A stretch of DNA of 64,000 nucleotides from Xanthostigma xanthostigma (Eukaryota; Arthropoda; Insecta; Raphidioptera; Raphidiidae): assembly GCA_963575645.1 (NCBI GenBank), contig OY754465.1, positions 53,839,901 to 53,903,900 of the forward strand, given 5' to 3'. Positions 51,768 through 61,460 of the stretch are shown in pieces (position 1 is the stretch's first letter; every line of letters starts with the position of its first letter). Below the pieces are notes generated by a model, which saw only the letters and a program-made list of their open reading frames with translations, did not search any database and was not told the origin of the DNA. The translations under genes and the position numbers were made by a program.

Positions 51768-54700
51768 CTGTAACAAATAATATCATTTTTTATTATTGAT
51801 TTATTAAAGTGAAACTTTTATTCTATCGCCCCGAATTTTTCTGGCCGTCTGTTGCATGTCGCATTACAGGCGGCCGCAGAGTAGGGGTAAAGTGAAAGGC
51901 GTTCGGAGTAGGCGCTCGGTAGAGCAGCCAAGGCCAATATGGCGGCGCCCATGGTTAGCATCAGCTGACCGTGTAGTATGTATAACACATAGCTAGTCAG
52001 TCTGTGATGCGGGCAAGTGCTGTACAGTGTTTACATGTTTTTATTCGTGTATTCATGTGAATATTGTTGTTTATAATTAATCGTGATGGATAAGTGTCTA
52101 CAATCCAACGCCTACAATCCAATAAAAGTTTCACTTGCGTCGTGGTTTCTTAAAACCACACAACTGTTTTTTTTATTGCTATTCCTTAGACATCCATAAC
52201 TAGGACTTCGGTTAGGAAGCTATGCGATGTATTGGTGTGAATCGTGAAGATGGAGAAACTATATGAATTGGTATCAAAGTTTGTGTGAGATTTCGTGTAG
52301 TTGTGCGTAAGCCAGAGGAATCAGGGTGATTTTTCTAAAGGGCCATTTATAAAAGATTTAGGGTGTGTTAGTGGGCCAGACTATAAATTAAAAACTACAA
52401 CAGAAACTAAATTAAAATCTTTGTTTATTTAGTTTAAATCAATTTTCATATAAAGTTAATGGAAAGGGTAAATTATCTTGAGCTTGAGGATCCAGACATC
52501 TGAGGTCTCTTGTTTTTGATAAGCTCATTGATGTCACTTATTTTGAGAATAGATTCTGGTCGCGGGCCATATTGAGATGGCTTGAGGGCCATATCTTTGA
52601 CATCGTTGGTGATCACGAGATCTCTACCTGGTCCATTACCAGTCTCTTTACGTAATGCCGTGTGAATAAACTAACTCTATAACTCATTAATGACGTAGTT
52701 TGTTCCAATAGCCCATCGATTTGTTTAAAAACTCACATGTTTTGTGAATAACTTATTTAAAAAAGTTTGTTTTGGGAATGTTTACATCAAGTTTTCCTTA
52801 ACCTTCTTCGATTTTGGAGCCAAAGAAGCAATAAATGGCTTTTTCTTCATACCTCGATCGAAAGTACATACTTTCGGCATCAATTGTAAGGCAGAAAGTC
52901 TAACATTTACGCATTGGTATGATTACACACACTGATGCGGGAAGTACGTACGTTCGGGCGGTAGTAAAGGAAAAAATAGCCTATCAACTGTTATTTAGAT
53001 GTCGTTTTCATAGCAACCCTATTACAATTTAGTTACTTGTCGCGGACAGCTGTCATTCGTGTTTTTACGTATAACTTCAAAGCTGCTTGCTTGAAATTTA
53101 TCGTGTTTTTATGTAATTAATAAGTAATTAATTAATGAATTTTTCGAGAGCATCATGACGCGCAGTGCAAGAATATCAAACTTTAGGTCAGTGTGGTGTG
53201 GTAAACTATTTGAATCAAGGAATATGACCTACAGGTAACAATCGTCAAGAAGTACTGACCTGTAGTTTATATCCATATTGACTAGTATAAAAAGGTGGCG
53301 ACACAAGTTCCATGCCATCTTTGGTTTTTGCTTCAGCCATTTTGGACGTGAAATCGCTTATCTTCCATATAAGTGTACCGGAATAGTTAAGCGACAGTCG
53401 AGACAGAGCACTCTTGAGCGACGAGATCTGATGTTGTTGTTTGGTTACAACGCCGCACATCAACGCCAAATGTTGTTGGCAATTTTCTTCCATGTGTTTT
53501 TCGAGCGAATACCTCGGACCCTTGAACCTGCAGCCGGCTTCCTTGAACGAACAGTTCATGACGAGCGTAGTGCAGTGATCCTTAAGATGGGCGTCAAGGT
53601 CTTCCCGTGCCAGGACCGTGCTGTCACAACGGTTGGGACAAGCGACTGGCACGCGACCGCATTTGGTATGGTGGGTCGTCAAGGTGTCGGCAACGAATTC
53701 CTTGGCGCAATATCGACATGCCAGAAGACGTTTCGCACATTCGGCCAGTTTGTGTTGAGACAAGTGGCGCCGTTGTACTTTCAAGCCGCATTTATTCTCG
53801 CAATACATCGGCTCGTAACCGCAACTTCCAGAATGATTCTGTAACAAAAAAACAATTCATGATTTCTATCTTCAAGTAAAAGATTTCGATATATACGAAC
53901 TAAGGCACCAACAAGTCAAGAAGGTCTGGACCAAAAGATAGAGAAATATTGGATGATTTACAAGGCTGGCAAAGTTTGGAAATTTAAAAATGTCGAAACA
54001 CTTTGGAAGATTGCAAATCCAAATACTTGGAAAGATTTTAAAGACTGAAAAGAAAATTCGAAAATGTACGAAAACTAATACATCTGCATGGCAGATATCC
54101 AAAAGTATCGGAAAGCTTGACGAATATATTCGGAATTTTCTACAACGATGGTCCAGCAAAGATTTCAGACGGCGTTCGATGCCACTACGTATTTTTAAAA
54201 TTGCTGGATCTTGAGGATCCAGCAATTTTAAAAATAAATAAAAGATAATTTACCCTTTTTATTACCTTTATTTGAAAATTGATTTAAACTAAATAAAAAA
54301 AGATTTTAATTCCCTATACGTAAGATAGTAGGTACAATATTTATTTTCATATTGGACAGAACAATTTTATTTAAAAACTGTTTTATGATATTTTTAAATT
54401 TAAAAATTGTTGAAATTCATAATAAATGATCATGTACGTATATTACAATAATTTTCACAATTTACCATCTCAACTTGCATAGATAGAGGTATGTTATAAT
54501 GTTTAGTTTTATCTATATTTGTAATTTAGAAATCAATAATATTATTAAATGTAATGAACACTATACATGTTCATAGGCCCTGATGATGAAAATATATTTT
54601 TCGAAACGTTGGCCACAAGCCATACTCTGGGAAAGCTTATTTTTCAATTGTTCCTCAACCAAATAAATCTCATTCAATAAAATAAGTTACTTACTTCTAA

Positions 54701-57700
54701 GGTATGGCCCGTGAACTCTTTCGCACAAAATTCGCACCTGGTTCTTCTTTGGGCACACGTGTATTTGAGATGATCTTCCATCAGAACACGTGGGATTTGT
54801 GCACCGCACTTGTTCGTACATGGAATAGCATCGTGTTTGCATGTGTTCAAGTGCGCCTGAAAACAGTAAAAAAAAATGTTACGAAAACATTCAATGTTTT
54901 TTGGGATTCGGGGGGACCTCAAAACGAAACAATATTGTAAAATTAGTCAGTCATTACGTTTGATTTTTTCGAAATAAATATGTTTTCCGGTAATAAAATT
55001 AATATCGGATATCGTTTGGAGATCTGGCAGAAACTAGGGGGCCCCTATCAATCGAGGGGCCCTAGGAACGTGCCCAGAGGGAAGGAAGGACCTGGGCATT
55101 GCCATCTATGCTCTCTTTACTTTTTATTTTTATTTTATTTTATTTGTAAATCTGGCAGGCTAACAGACAATGTCCAGTAACAAGCCTGCTCTCAATATTA
55201 TACAATAATTTTTATACATTTGCAGCACTGTTACAAACTATATATATAAAAGAAAGAAAAAAAAGCAATAAAATAAGAAACATAATTGATTAATATAGAA
55301 CTTAGAGAATCGAAAAGATATAATTTTCACTTCAAAAAAACAGAAATTTGTCTTTTAAAAGTTTTTAGATTATCCCCAAAAATATCAATATCCGTTCTAT
55401 TGTTGATATCGTTGAAAATGTACGCCATTCTGAAAAGCGGAGAGTTAAAGGCATAATTGGTCGTGACTGAGGACAAATAAAATAGATCTCTATTCCTAGT
55501 GTGGTAGATTGAAGCAGATAAATAAAATTTCGCTAGTAAGTCGGGTGAATTAATTGTACCGTTTATAATTTTATGTAGACAACACATATCAGAAATTTTC
55601 CTTCTAACTTCAAGAGTTTGTAGTTTCATTAAAGATAGTCTACTTCGTATGGGGGTTGATTTGTTGCACAGTGCACATAGAATAAATAAAACCTGATATT
55701 GTAGTTTTAAATCAATCAATTGCAATTAAATAAAATATAAGCAAATAATTTATCGCGTGTAGTTCATTATGACTGCTTATTCCCACGTTTGAGTCTCTCT
55801 GACTACGTCAGTGATTTGATTCGTCAATACGCAATTACTTACAAAACGCTGATGCAACGTTTTATTAGTTGAGAGCTGCATTCGCATACTTTGAAAACAA
55901 ATGCATTTCACGCGTAGTTTTTTTTAAAGGACCTCGCACAAACCTTGTGGGATTTCGTTCTCGGTTAAGATGATCGAAAATGGTTTTATTTTATAGATTT
56001 ATAGGTCATTAAGAAAAAGTGTCCATATAGGCGCATAGCTTAAACACCAATTGATTTTTAGCTACAGATATGTTTAGCGAGATTTTAGATATAGGAATAT
56101 CCATTGAATTCACAATCTTAAAAAAGCTCTAGAAATATGTTTTTGAGTGCTCTGAAATATGACATTATTATTGACGTGATAACGTCTTATAAATTGATGA
56201 AATAAATTGATGAAACACCGGCTGCATGCACGAAAAAGTGTCACGTTCCGAAATGTGTCACGTTCCGCCTGACTTAATACGTTATCACGTAAAACTATCG
56301 TCCGTAAACCGACTTTACAGACAACCAATTTTTTTTATACAGGGAGACACCTTCAAACGTTATCTAGATTTCGACTTTTTTCTATTTCGAAAAAAAAAGC
56401 ACAAAAGTTGAACATGGAACATGATTTCAATTCAATGGATATCCATATAGGGTAATAATATCTAAAATGTCGCTAAACATAATATTTGTAGTTAAAAATC
56501 TATTAGTTTTTAGGCTATACCATGACACTTTTTCATAGTGACTTTTAAAGAAGAAAATAAATAATTTTTGATCAATTTAACCGAGAATCAAATCCCATAA
56601 GGTTTGTGCTTAGTCCTTTTAATACACGACCTTTAAGATAATAAGCCACGTACTCGAAGCATAAATTTCATTTTATTAATGGACTTCGAAATATACTCAA
56701 TGTCGTTAGGTTTGCCGAACCACCACTTTTGGCCTGGAGATTCCAAAAAAAATAAGGTTTCTCCAGACGCCAGCTTATGGATAATAATCTCCAGATTTTT
56801 TAATTATTAAAAATTATTTTTACCTCTTAGTTCACGTACTATAAAACCGTGTTTTTTCAGTTTTTTTTAAAAATATTTTATACCTACCTACCTAAGACTT
56901 AAAAACAACACACCAAATGTATATGAATAAATAAATTGATTAATTATCGAATTATTTTGTCACATTTTGCAATATCCATCTAACGAGTTTTATTTTTCTA
57001 GTATTTACATATTGAATATACTTCTCCAGACTTATGGGAACAATCTCCAGACAATCTCAAATTTTGATTTAGTAACTCTAAATATTCATCGGAACTACAT
57101 GTGTATGCAAAATTTCAACTCAATCGGATAACCGGAAGTGCGTCAAAATCGACTTGCATGATTTGTAATAGACACAGTGGCGGATTTACACATTTCCTAA
57201 GTATAGGCTTTTAAATTTTTGCCGCCCTTAACTCTATAATTGTCAGTTCCTAGATTATTTTTGCAATCGCACAATTGGTTGAAATTGAATAAGAAATAGT
57301 TTTTGGGTATATTTATGAGCTAATCAAAGTTTAAACATGTCGGACTAATAAGGCGGGGTAATGTATACTACTTACACCATAATGTACTTATATTCGGTAA
57401 ACGTAATCAAATATTCTTTACTAGCGGTCCCGCCCGGTTTCACCCGGGTGTAAAAGAATGAATGGGGAAGGAAGGGACATGAGTACACACATTCATCTTA
57501 GTTTACCGAGATGAATGTTGTGTCCAAATTTCATGATGATCGGAGTTACCGTTCAAAAATTTTTGTCGATAAAGAGCAATATTTAAACTTTTTTTAACTA
57601 ATAATTTTTTTTAAATGAATTAAATAAAATTAAAATAAATTTAAATGTAAGCCTTAGAAGAAAGCAATGTAAAAAACAAAAAAAATAAAAATATATTCAC

Positions 57701-58251
57701 CCAACGTGGGGCACGAACCCACGACCCTGATATTGACAGTCGCATGTGCTACCGATTGATCTACCTGAGGTTGTGTTCTTTCATCACTAATATGAGTATA
57801 TCTAGTTAGTGCATTTCACATGAATTTAAGCTTATTTTTGAGATACTTTTTGCAACATTTTTCATTAAAGCTCCGCTCCTAATGGTCGTAGCGTAATATT
57901 ATATAGCCTATAGCCTTCCTCGGTAAATGGGCTATCCAACAAAAAAAATTTATTCAATTTGAACCAGTAGTTCCTGAGATTAGCGCGTTCAAACAAACAA
58001 ACAAACTCTTCAGCTTTATAATTAGTATAGATTTACCGCCCCTAAAATATGCCGCCTTAGGCTCAAGCCTACTCAGCCTGCTGGTAAATCCGCCACTGAA
58101 TAGACAGGAAAAGGAAGTTTAATTAAAAGTTTATATAGGAACTCACCTTGAGTTTTCTGAGTTCGTCCGACCATTTGCATCCTTCTTTATGATGAATGCA
58201 GTACACCACTGAACTCATAATTGCCTTCTCGGATTCCGGATCCGGATAAAT
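51414..58251 (-). CDS. TRAF4 orthologue (partial, N-terminus missing)
   Basis: Four phase-0 exons on the - strand (58251-58147, 54856-54695, 53838-53260, 51767-51414) encode 399 residues. In order: the linker IYPDPESEKAI, seven TRAF-type (CART) zinc fingers at about 18-41, 48-69, 76-95, 102-123, 130-149, 156-178 and 185-209, a short helix (213-240), and a MATH/TRAF-C domain from YSGTLIWKI to the end. Seven fingers and the MATH signature NGNGAGESSHISVYIKILPG identify TRAF4. TRAFs are cytosolic trimeric adaptors linking TNF-type receptors to JNK and NF-kB signalling; fly Traf4 also acts in junction remodelling. Human TRAF4 has a RING finger of about 64 residues before IYPDPE. No such exon is visible up to 64000, so it is outside the window or absent. 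Confidence 0.93.
51807..52136. mobile_element. MITE in the last TRAF4 intron
   Basis: AAGTGAAACTTTTATT at the left and AATAAAAGTTTCACTT at the right are inverted ends. The GC-rich interior contains 'GCCAATATGGCGGCGCCCAT'. No ORF and no clear target duplication. Confidence 0.6.
52316..52612. mobile_element. hAT-type MITE family P, copy 2
   Basis: Collinear with 16572-16917 ('GGGTAAATTATCTTGA', 'GAGGTCTCTTGTTTTTGATA', 'GATTCTGGTCGCGGGCCATA') but shorter and without preserved ends. Confidence 0.65.
53260..53838 (-). CDS. TRAF4 exon with zinc fingers 3-7 and MATH start
   Basis: 193 codons between acceptor TTGTTACAG and donor GTCAGT. It opens inside zinc finger 3 (NHSGSC), continues with fingers 4-7 (for example CENKCGLKV, CRYCAKEF, CPNRCDSTV, CSFKEAGC), the linker helix HQISSLKSALSRL and the MATH start LIWKISDF up to YGYKLQ. 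A 188-codon ORF on the + strand is its antisense shadow. Confidence 0.95.
54215..54310. repeat. Fragment of MITE family P
   Basis: 'AAATAAAAGATAATTTACCC' and 'TTGATTTAAACTAAATAAA' match, in inverse, the middle of the copies at 16572 and 52316. Next to it, 54204-54232 is a small palindrome around TTGCTGGATCTTGAGGATCCAGCAA. Confidence 0.5.
54577..54665. repeat. MITE K, diverged copy
   Basis: It contains 'CCTGATGATGAAAATATATT', TTTCGAAACGTTGGCCA and GGGAAAGCTTATTTTTCA, as in 7215-7352, but the inverted ends are largely lost. Confidence 0.6.
54695..54856 (-). CDS. TRAF4 exon with zinc fingers 1 (end), 2 and 3 (start)
   Basis: 54 codons between GTTTTCAG and GTAAGT. It encodes AHLNTC (end of finger 1), finger 2 (CTNKC...HLKYTC) and the first half of finger 3 (CEFCAKEF), ending HTLE. 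Confidence 0.94.
54895..55112 (+). repeat. Repeat S, copy 2 (uninterrupted)
   Basis: Collinear with the two halves of 46625-47255. It includes 'GGGGCCCCTATCAATCGAGG' and 'AACGTGCCCAGAGG', and supplies the empty site for the hAT insertion at 46760-47144. Confidence 0.65.
55113..55740 (-). mobile_element. Non-LTR retrotransposon 3' end (jockey/CR1-like)
   Basis: On the - strand a 132-codon frame (55725-55327) encodes the segment after the reverse transcriptase domain. It includes LSLMKLQTLEVRRKISDMCC, LHKIINGTINSPDLL, NRDLF and NSPLFRMAYIFND, followed by a polar end FKRQISVFLK. This pattern (RR..D...L.KI.N..I..P.L, then R....F, then SP..R....Y/FN) is the usual C-terminus of insect non-LTR ORF2. 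Downstream lies a 3' UTR and an (AAATA)-type tail at 55113-55150. It is 5'-truncated, as LINE copies usually are, and sits in a TRAF4 intron in the same orientation. It is not a functional element. Confidence 0.75.
55925..56630. mobile_element. Inverted-repeat element G
   Basis: 'GCACAAACCTTGTGGGATTT' (left) and 'AAATCCCATAAGGTTTGTGC' (right) are inverted ends within AAAGGAC/GTCCTTT. Inner arms 'GGAATATCCATTGAATT' and 'AATTCAATGGATATCC' pair as well. A fragment of the same family is at 4838-4880. No ORF of note. Confidence 0.75.
57421..58031 (-). mobile_element. Helitron-like element with tRNA module, copy 2 (both ends intact)
   Basis: Reading the - strand, it starts TCTATACTAATTATAAAGCT after an A and ends with a GC hairpin (CCCGGGTGAAACCGGGCGG) and CTAG before a T. 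TC start, hairpin, CTRR end and A/T insertion site are the Helitron rules. It is 611 bp with no protein. The middle contains the tRNA-Lys-derived segment. It is collinear with 25325-25904, whose 3' end is decayed. Confidence 0.8.
57698..57771 (-). tRNA. tRNA-derived segment in Helitron copy 2
   Basis: On the - strand, AATCGGTAGCACATGCGACT followed by GTCAATATCAGGGTCGTGGG and TTCGTGCCCCACGTTGGGTG resembles tRNA-Lys with a decayed acceptor stem. The same anticodon-loop change (GTC) as in 25587-25658 shows common descent. It is a pseudo-tRNA. Confidence 0.55.
58147..58251 (-). CDS. TRAF4 exon with the post-RING linker and zinc finger 1 start
   Basis: 35 codons between TTATTTTCCAG and GTGAGT, encoding IYPDPESEKAIMSS, VVYCIHHKEGCKW and SDELRKLK. 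In TRAF4 the IYPDPE motif directly follows the RING finger, so the preceding exon should encode the RING or the N-terminus. Confidence 0.92.
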
Positions 58252-58349
58252 CTGGAAAATAAGAAAATATCGTTATAGACAACAATGCTCTAAAAACAAT
58301 TATTTATTTTAAAATTCTCGTTCACAATTGACACAAAGGCAGCTTCAAT

Positions 58350-58457
58350 ACACGCACTGTGTGAAGCGAACATAATATAAAAGCCATCACGAAAACCAGC
58401 GTTTGAAAAATAGTAGTCAAATCTAGCGGCAAAGCCAGTCTCGTGTGCAGTGACCTT
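58350..58457. mobile_element. MITE family B, copy 6 (5'-truncated)
   Basis: It retains only one end: 'GCCATCACGAAAACCAGCGT' to 'GCCAGTCTCGTGTGCAGTGA'. It lies just upstream of the TRAF4 exon at 58147-58251, in its intron. Confidence 0.7.
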
Positions 58458-58483
58458 AAAAAACCCACTATAGACAATAGGGT

Positions 58484-59050
58484 TATTGACAAAATTTTAA
58501 AAAGTATTTAAAATTAAAGAATAAAGGTACATGTACCCGTAAAAAAATTTTTTCTCATAAATATAACAGATTTGACTCATTATTAGTTGTTTTTTATGTT
58601 GACTTTAAATTCTGCGCCAAAACGTCAATTGACCTTGACAGCCATGTTTACTGATTGCCTACGTCACAGTAGGCAATCAGTAAACACTAAGCAAGCGGGT
58701 ACAACGTGGCACATAGCATTATAACCAACAAAGTGTTGCATTTAATATGATTGACAGAGTACAATGAATACACAAGAGAACATACACTGAACAGAGATAA
58801 CGAATACACATGGCAGTCAGTGGCACACAGCTACCGGCCATGTTGACTGATTAATGATGTCACGCGCTGTGATTGGTGTTTGAAATCACGTGACACATAG
58901 GTTAAAAATCGTGATTTTATTTATTTATTTTAATATATTTAACGCACTTATTTAATAAAAATAATAATTCTAAACGATATTTTAGACCATAAACTTTCAT
59001 TATAACACAGTTTTATATTTAATTTTAATCACTGTCAATAACCCTATTAT
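58484..59050. mobile_element. Inverted-repeat element, 'AATAGGGTTATTGACA' ends
   Basis: AATAGGGTTATTGACA at the left is mirrored by TGTCAATAACCCTATT at the right. The interior has a palindrome (TTTACTGATTGCCTACG with its inverse) and a second related GACTGATTAATGATGTCACG segment. The superfamily was not determined. Confidence 0.6.
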
Positions 59051-61048
59051 ACCGTCTTTAATTGAAACCATTACTAGAATCTAGGCTACAAATATCTTAC
59101 CTAAATTAAAAATATAATTTGGTATCAGGCTCATATACTTATAACCTTTATATTGGTTGTAAATTCAAAAGAAAATAAAACAAATAGGAACACATTTCGC
59201 ACCTTTACTAAAATCTAAAATCAGTGCAGTTACAGACTTTTGAAGTTTGAGTAACGCATCCAATTTCACAAAATTAATTTTATAAATTCAAGAAAACCAA
59301 AAATGTATGCGCGCTTGTAGACACTCGCGATATTTGTGCATCTTAACAGGCAAAATAACAAACAATTATTTAACGGTTAAATCTATTACTTCAAAATTAA
59401 AAACACATCTTTTTATGACTTCTAAGAAAAATTGCTTTAAAATTTAAATCATACAATCTTCAGTTATATCATTCGTTAATCTCTGTATACATTTTCTTCT
59501 TTTTAAATATGTACCTAATATCAAGTTGTATAATTATTAAAGTCATTACGCATATAAATGTTAAAAAATTGTAACAGTTTTATTGTTATTAACAATGAAC
59601 AATGTATATCAACATGAATCAGATATGTTTAACGCTTTAGCTACCAATAAACGATTGTTAAAAGTGTCTACCGCTACATGTAAAATGTACCTGGGAGAAG
59701 AGAAGCTAGTATCTGCTAGTATATAAACTCAAAATCAAGCCAAATAATAAAAATGCATGAAATCGGATTAGTGGTTCTCCAGTTAAATACGTACTAACCG
59801 ACAGGCAGAGAAATTGTTATATAATCCAAAAATACGGGAAGGAAAAGAGTGTGGTACCGATTTGAGTGTGTTAAATTGTGATGAAACAGACATCGTTCTT
59901 TTCGTTTTAATGAGGGGAAGTGCACAATATATGTTTCATCACGATGTGTACGAACTGACACAGGTAAAATCGATTCACGAGAAATTCATATAATAACAAA
60001 AGAAGCTCAATAACATTGAAAATTTAATGAATTACGGTCGAATTTGAACCACTGGGCGACCACTAGTCTTTATAGATACAGCTAAATATGTTTTGATTGC
60101 TTTAGACATGAATTAAATATTTCTACATAACTTTTCTGCACGTATTTTTTATTATTTTATTTAGGTAACTTAAAATTTAACGTTTAATCTTTTATTCTAA
60201 GGATACTAAAAAATATCTATCTTCAAAAGATCACAAACATTAGCTACTTAGTTACTACTGACATATTAGCTTTTTTATATCCAAATAGGATTGAATAATA
60301 AGCAAAACTTAGGAAGAGACTTCAACGATCAAGTAGAACACGAACCTTTTTTGACAGATCTGTTATTTATATCACAGTAACTTGCAGTATATGACATAAA
60401 AAATGTTCAGTTTATTTTCTCATGAACCAAATAAATTACTGTTGTGTTTGGAGCAGGCAGCTAAAGTGTTAATAATTGTATTTCGTTTGCACAGTCATAA
60501 AGCACGGTGCGATGGTCACCATGAACCATGAAGTGTTTTTGGCCTCTAAAGTCCCAACTCTCAACCGATATATCAAGCGGCGATGTATCTCGCCTTGTAC
60601 ATCCGATTTGAGCTGAGTACTTTAAAATCAGGGATGCTTACGATTCTCGTTTAAAAAAGTAGGAGATTCACGCGTTAGAAGTGAAACTTCTTAAATTTTA
60701 GCATTTGTTGACGATTTTATTATTACAGGATTAGGAAATGGTCATTTGGGATTTGTAGCCGTGGCTAGAGAAAACTGAACTTGCAACGTTCGTGTGTCTT
60801 TATTCCGGGTTAAAATTTGTACTAATTAACTCAATCGAGCTACAATTGGGCACATATTATAAAGCTAAGGAATGAATAAATATTTTTGTTAATTTGCTAT
60901 ATGATTACGATATGTGATAATATCAATCAGATTAGAGTACGATAACTCGATGTGCAAAATATCCACTGGAAATACACAATTATTATTTTATGTAACATAT
61001 AAGTGTTATTATCCGTTTTAAGTGCGGAAAATTTATTTTTGTAAATTA
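59051..61048. other. Upstream TRAF4 region, no exon found
   Basis: I looked on the - strand for a Cys/His-rich exon ending in phase 0 before IYPDPE (RING finger) and saw none. AT-rich non-coding sequence; no RNA genes recognised. Confidence 0.5.
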
Positions 61049-61460
61049 TTTTTTTTTGCGCAGTGAAAAGGGGAAGGAGTTTGGGGGAGTTCTTTAAAAA
61101 ACAATTACGGGGTCGTGTCGATGCGATGGCGTTTTTTTGTGCAGTAAAAAGAGGAAGGCGTCTGGGGGAGTTCTTTAAAAAACAAATACGGGGTCGTGTC
61201 GATGTGGTGGCGTTTTTTGGCGCAGTGAAAAGGGAAAGGCGTTTGGGGGAGTTCTTTAAAAAACAATTACGGGGTCATGTATACAAAGTGAGATAGTAAT
61301 ACAGTAATTCTACACCAGTTGCTATGACGTGTGTATGTGATTTCTGATTGGTTAGATTAAAAAAATGATAGTGAAAGACAAAAAGTAGTTCCATATTTTT
61401 TCCGTATTTTTGAGAAAATTTGTGAATAGTTCGCATTTTGTTTTTGGAACGTCAAAATTT
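61049..61460 (+). repeat. Repeat O, copy 2, with three 81-bp tandem units
   Basis: Units start with GCGCAGTGAAAAGGG-like sequence at 61058, 61139 and 61220 (period 81). They are followed by the unique tail ACAAAGTGAGATAGTAATAC to GGAACGTCAAAATTT shared with 14130-14412. Because 81 is a multiple of three, one frame stays open and repeats a basic 27-residue motif (GEFFKKQLRGRVD); I consider that a by-product. Confidence 0.85.

Larger units (their letters stand above)
57175..58098. mobile_element. hAT-type MITE, 'CAGTGGCGGATTTAC' family, split by a Helitron
   Basis: The ends CAGTGGCGGATTTAC and GTAAATCCGCCACTG are flanked by the perfect 8-bp duplication AATAGACA (57167-57174, 58099-58106). Without the inserted Helitron (57421-58031) the element would be about 313 bp. 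Its ends are closely related to those of 41705-41893. Confidence 0.9.

Noticed and set aside
53278..53844. 188-codon ORF on the + strand
   Set aside because: Lies entirely antisense to the TRAF4 zinc-finger exon, whose Cys/His pattern is unmistakable; no domain of its own.
61063..61296. 77-codon ORF with three 27-residue basic repeats
   Set aside because: The period (81 bp) is a multiple of three, so the frame stays open by chance; the same DNA repeat elsewhere is not open.
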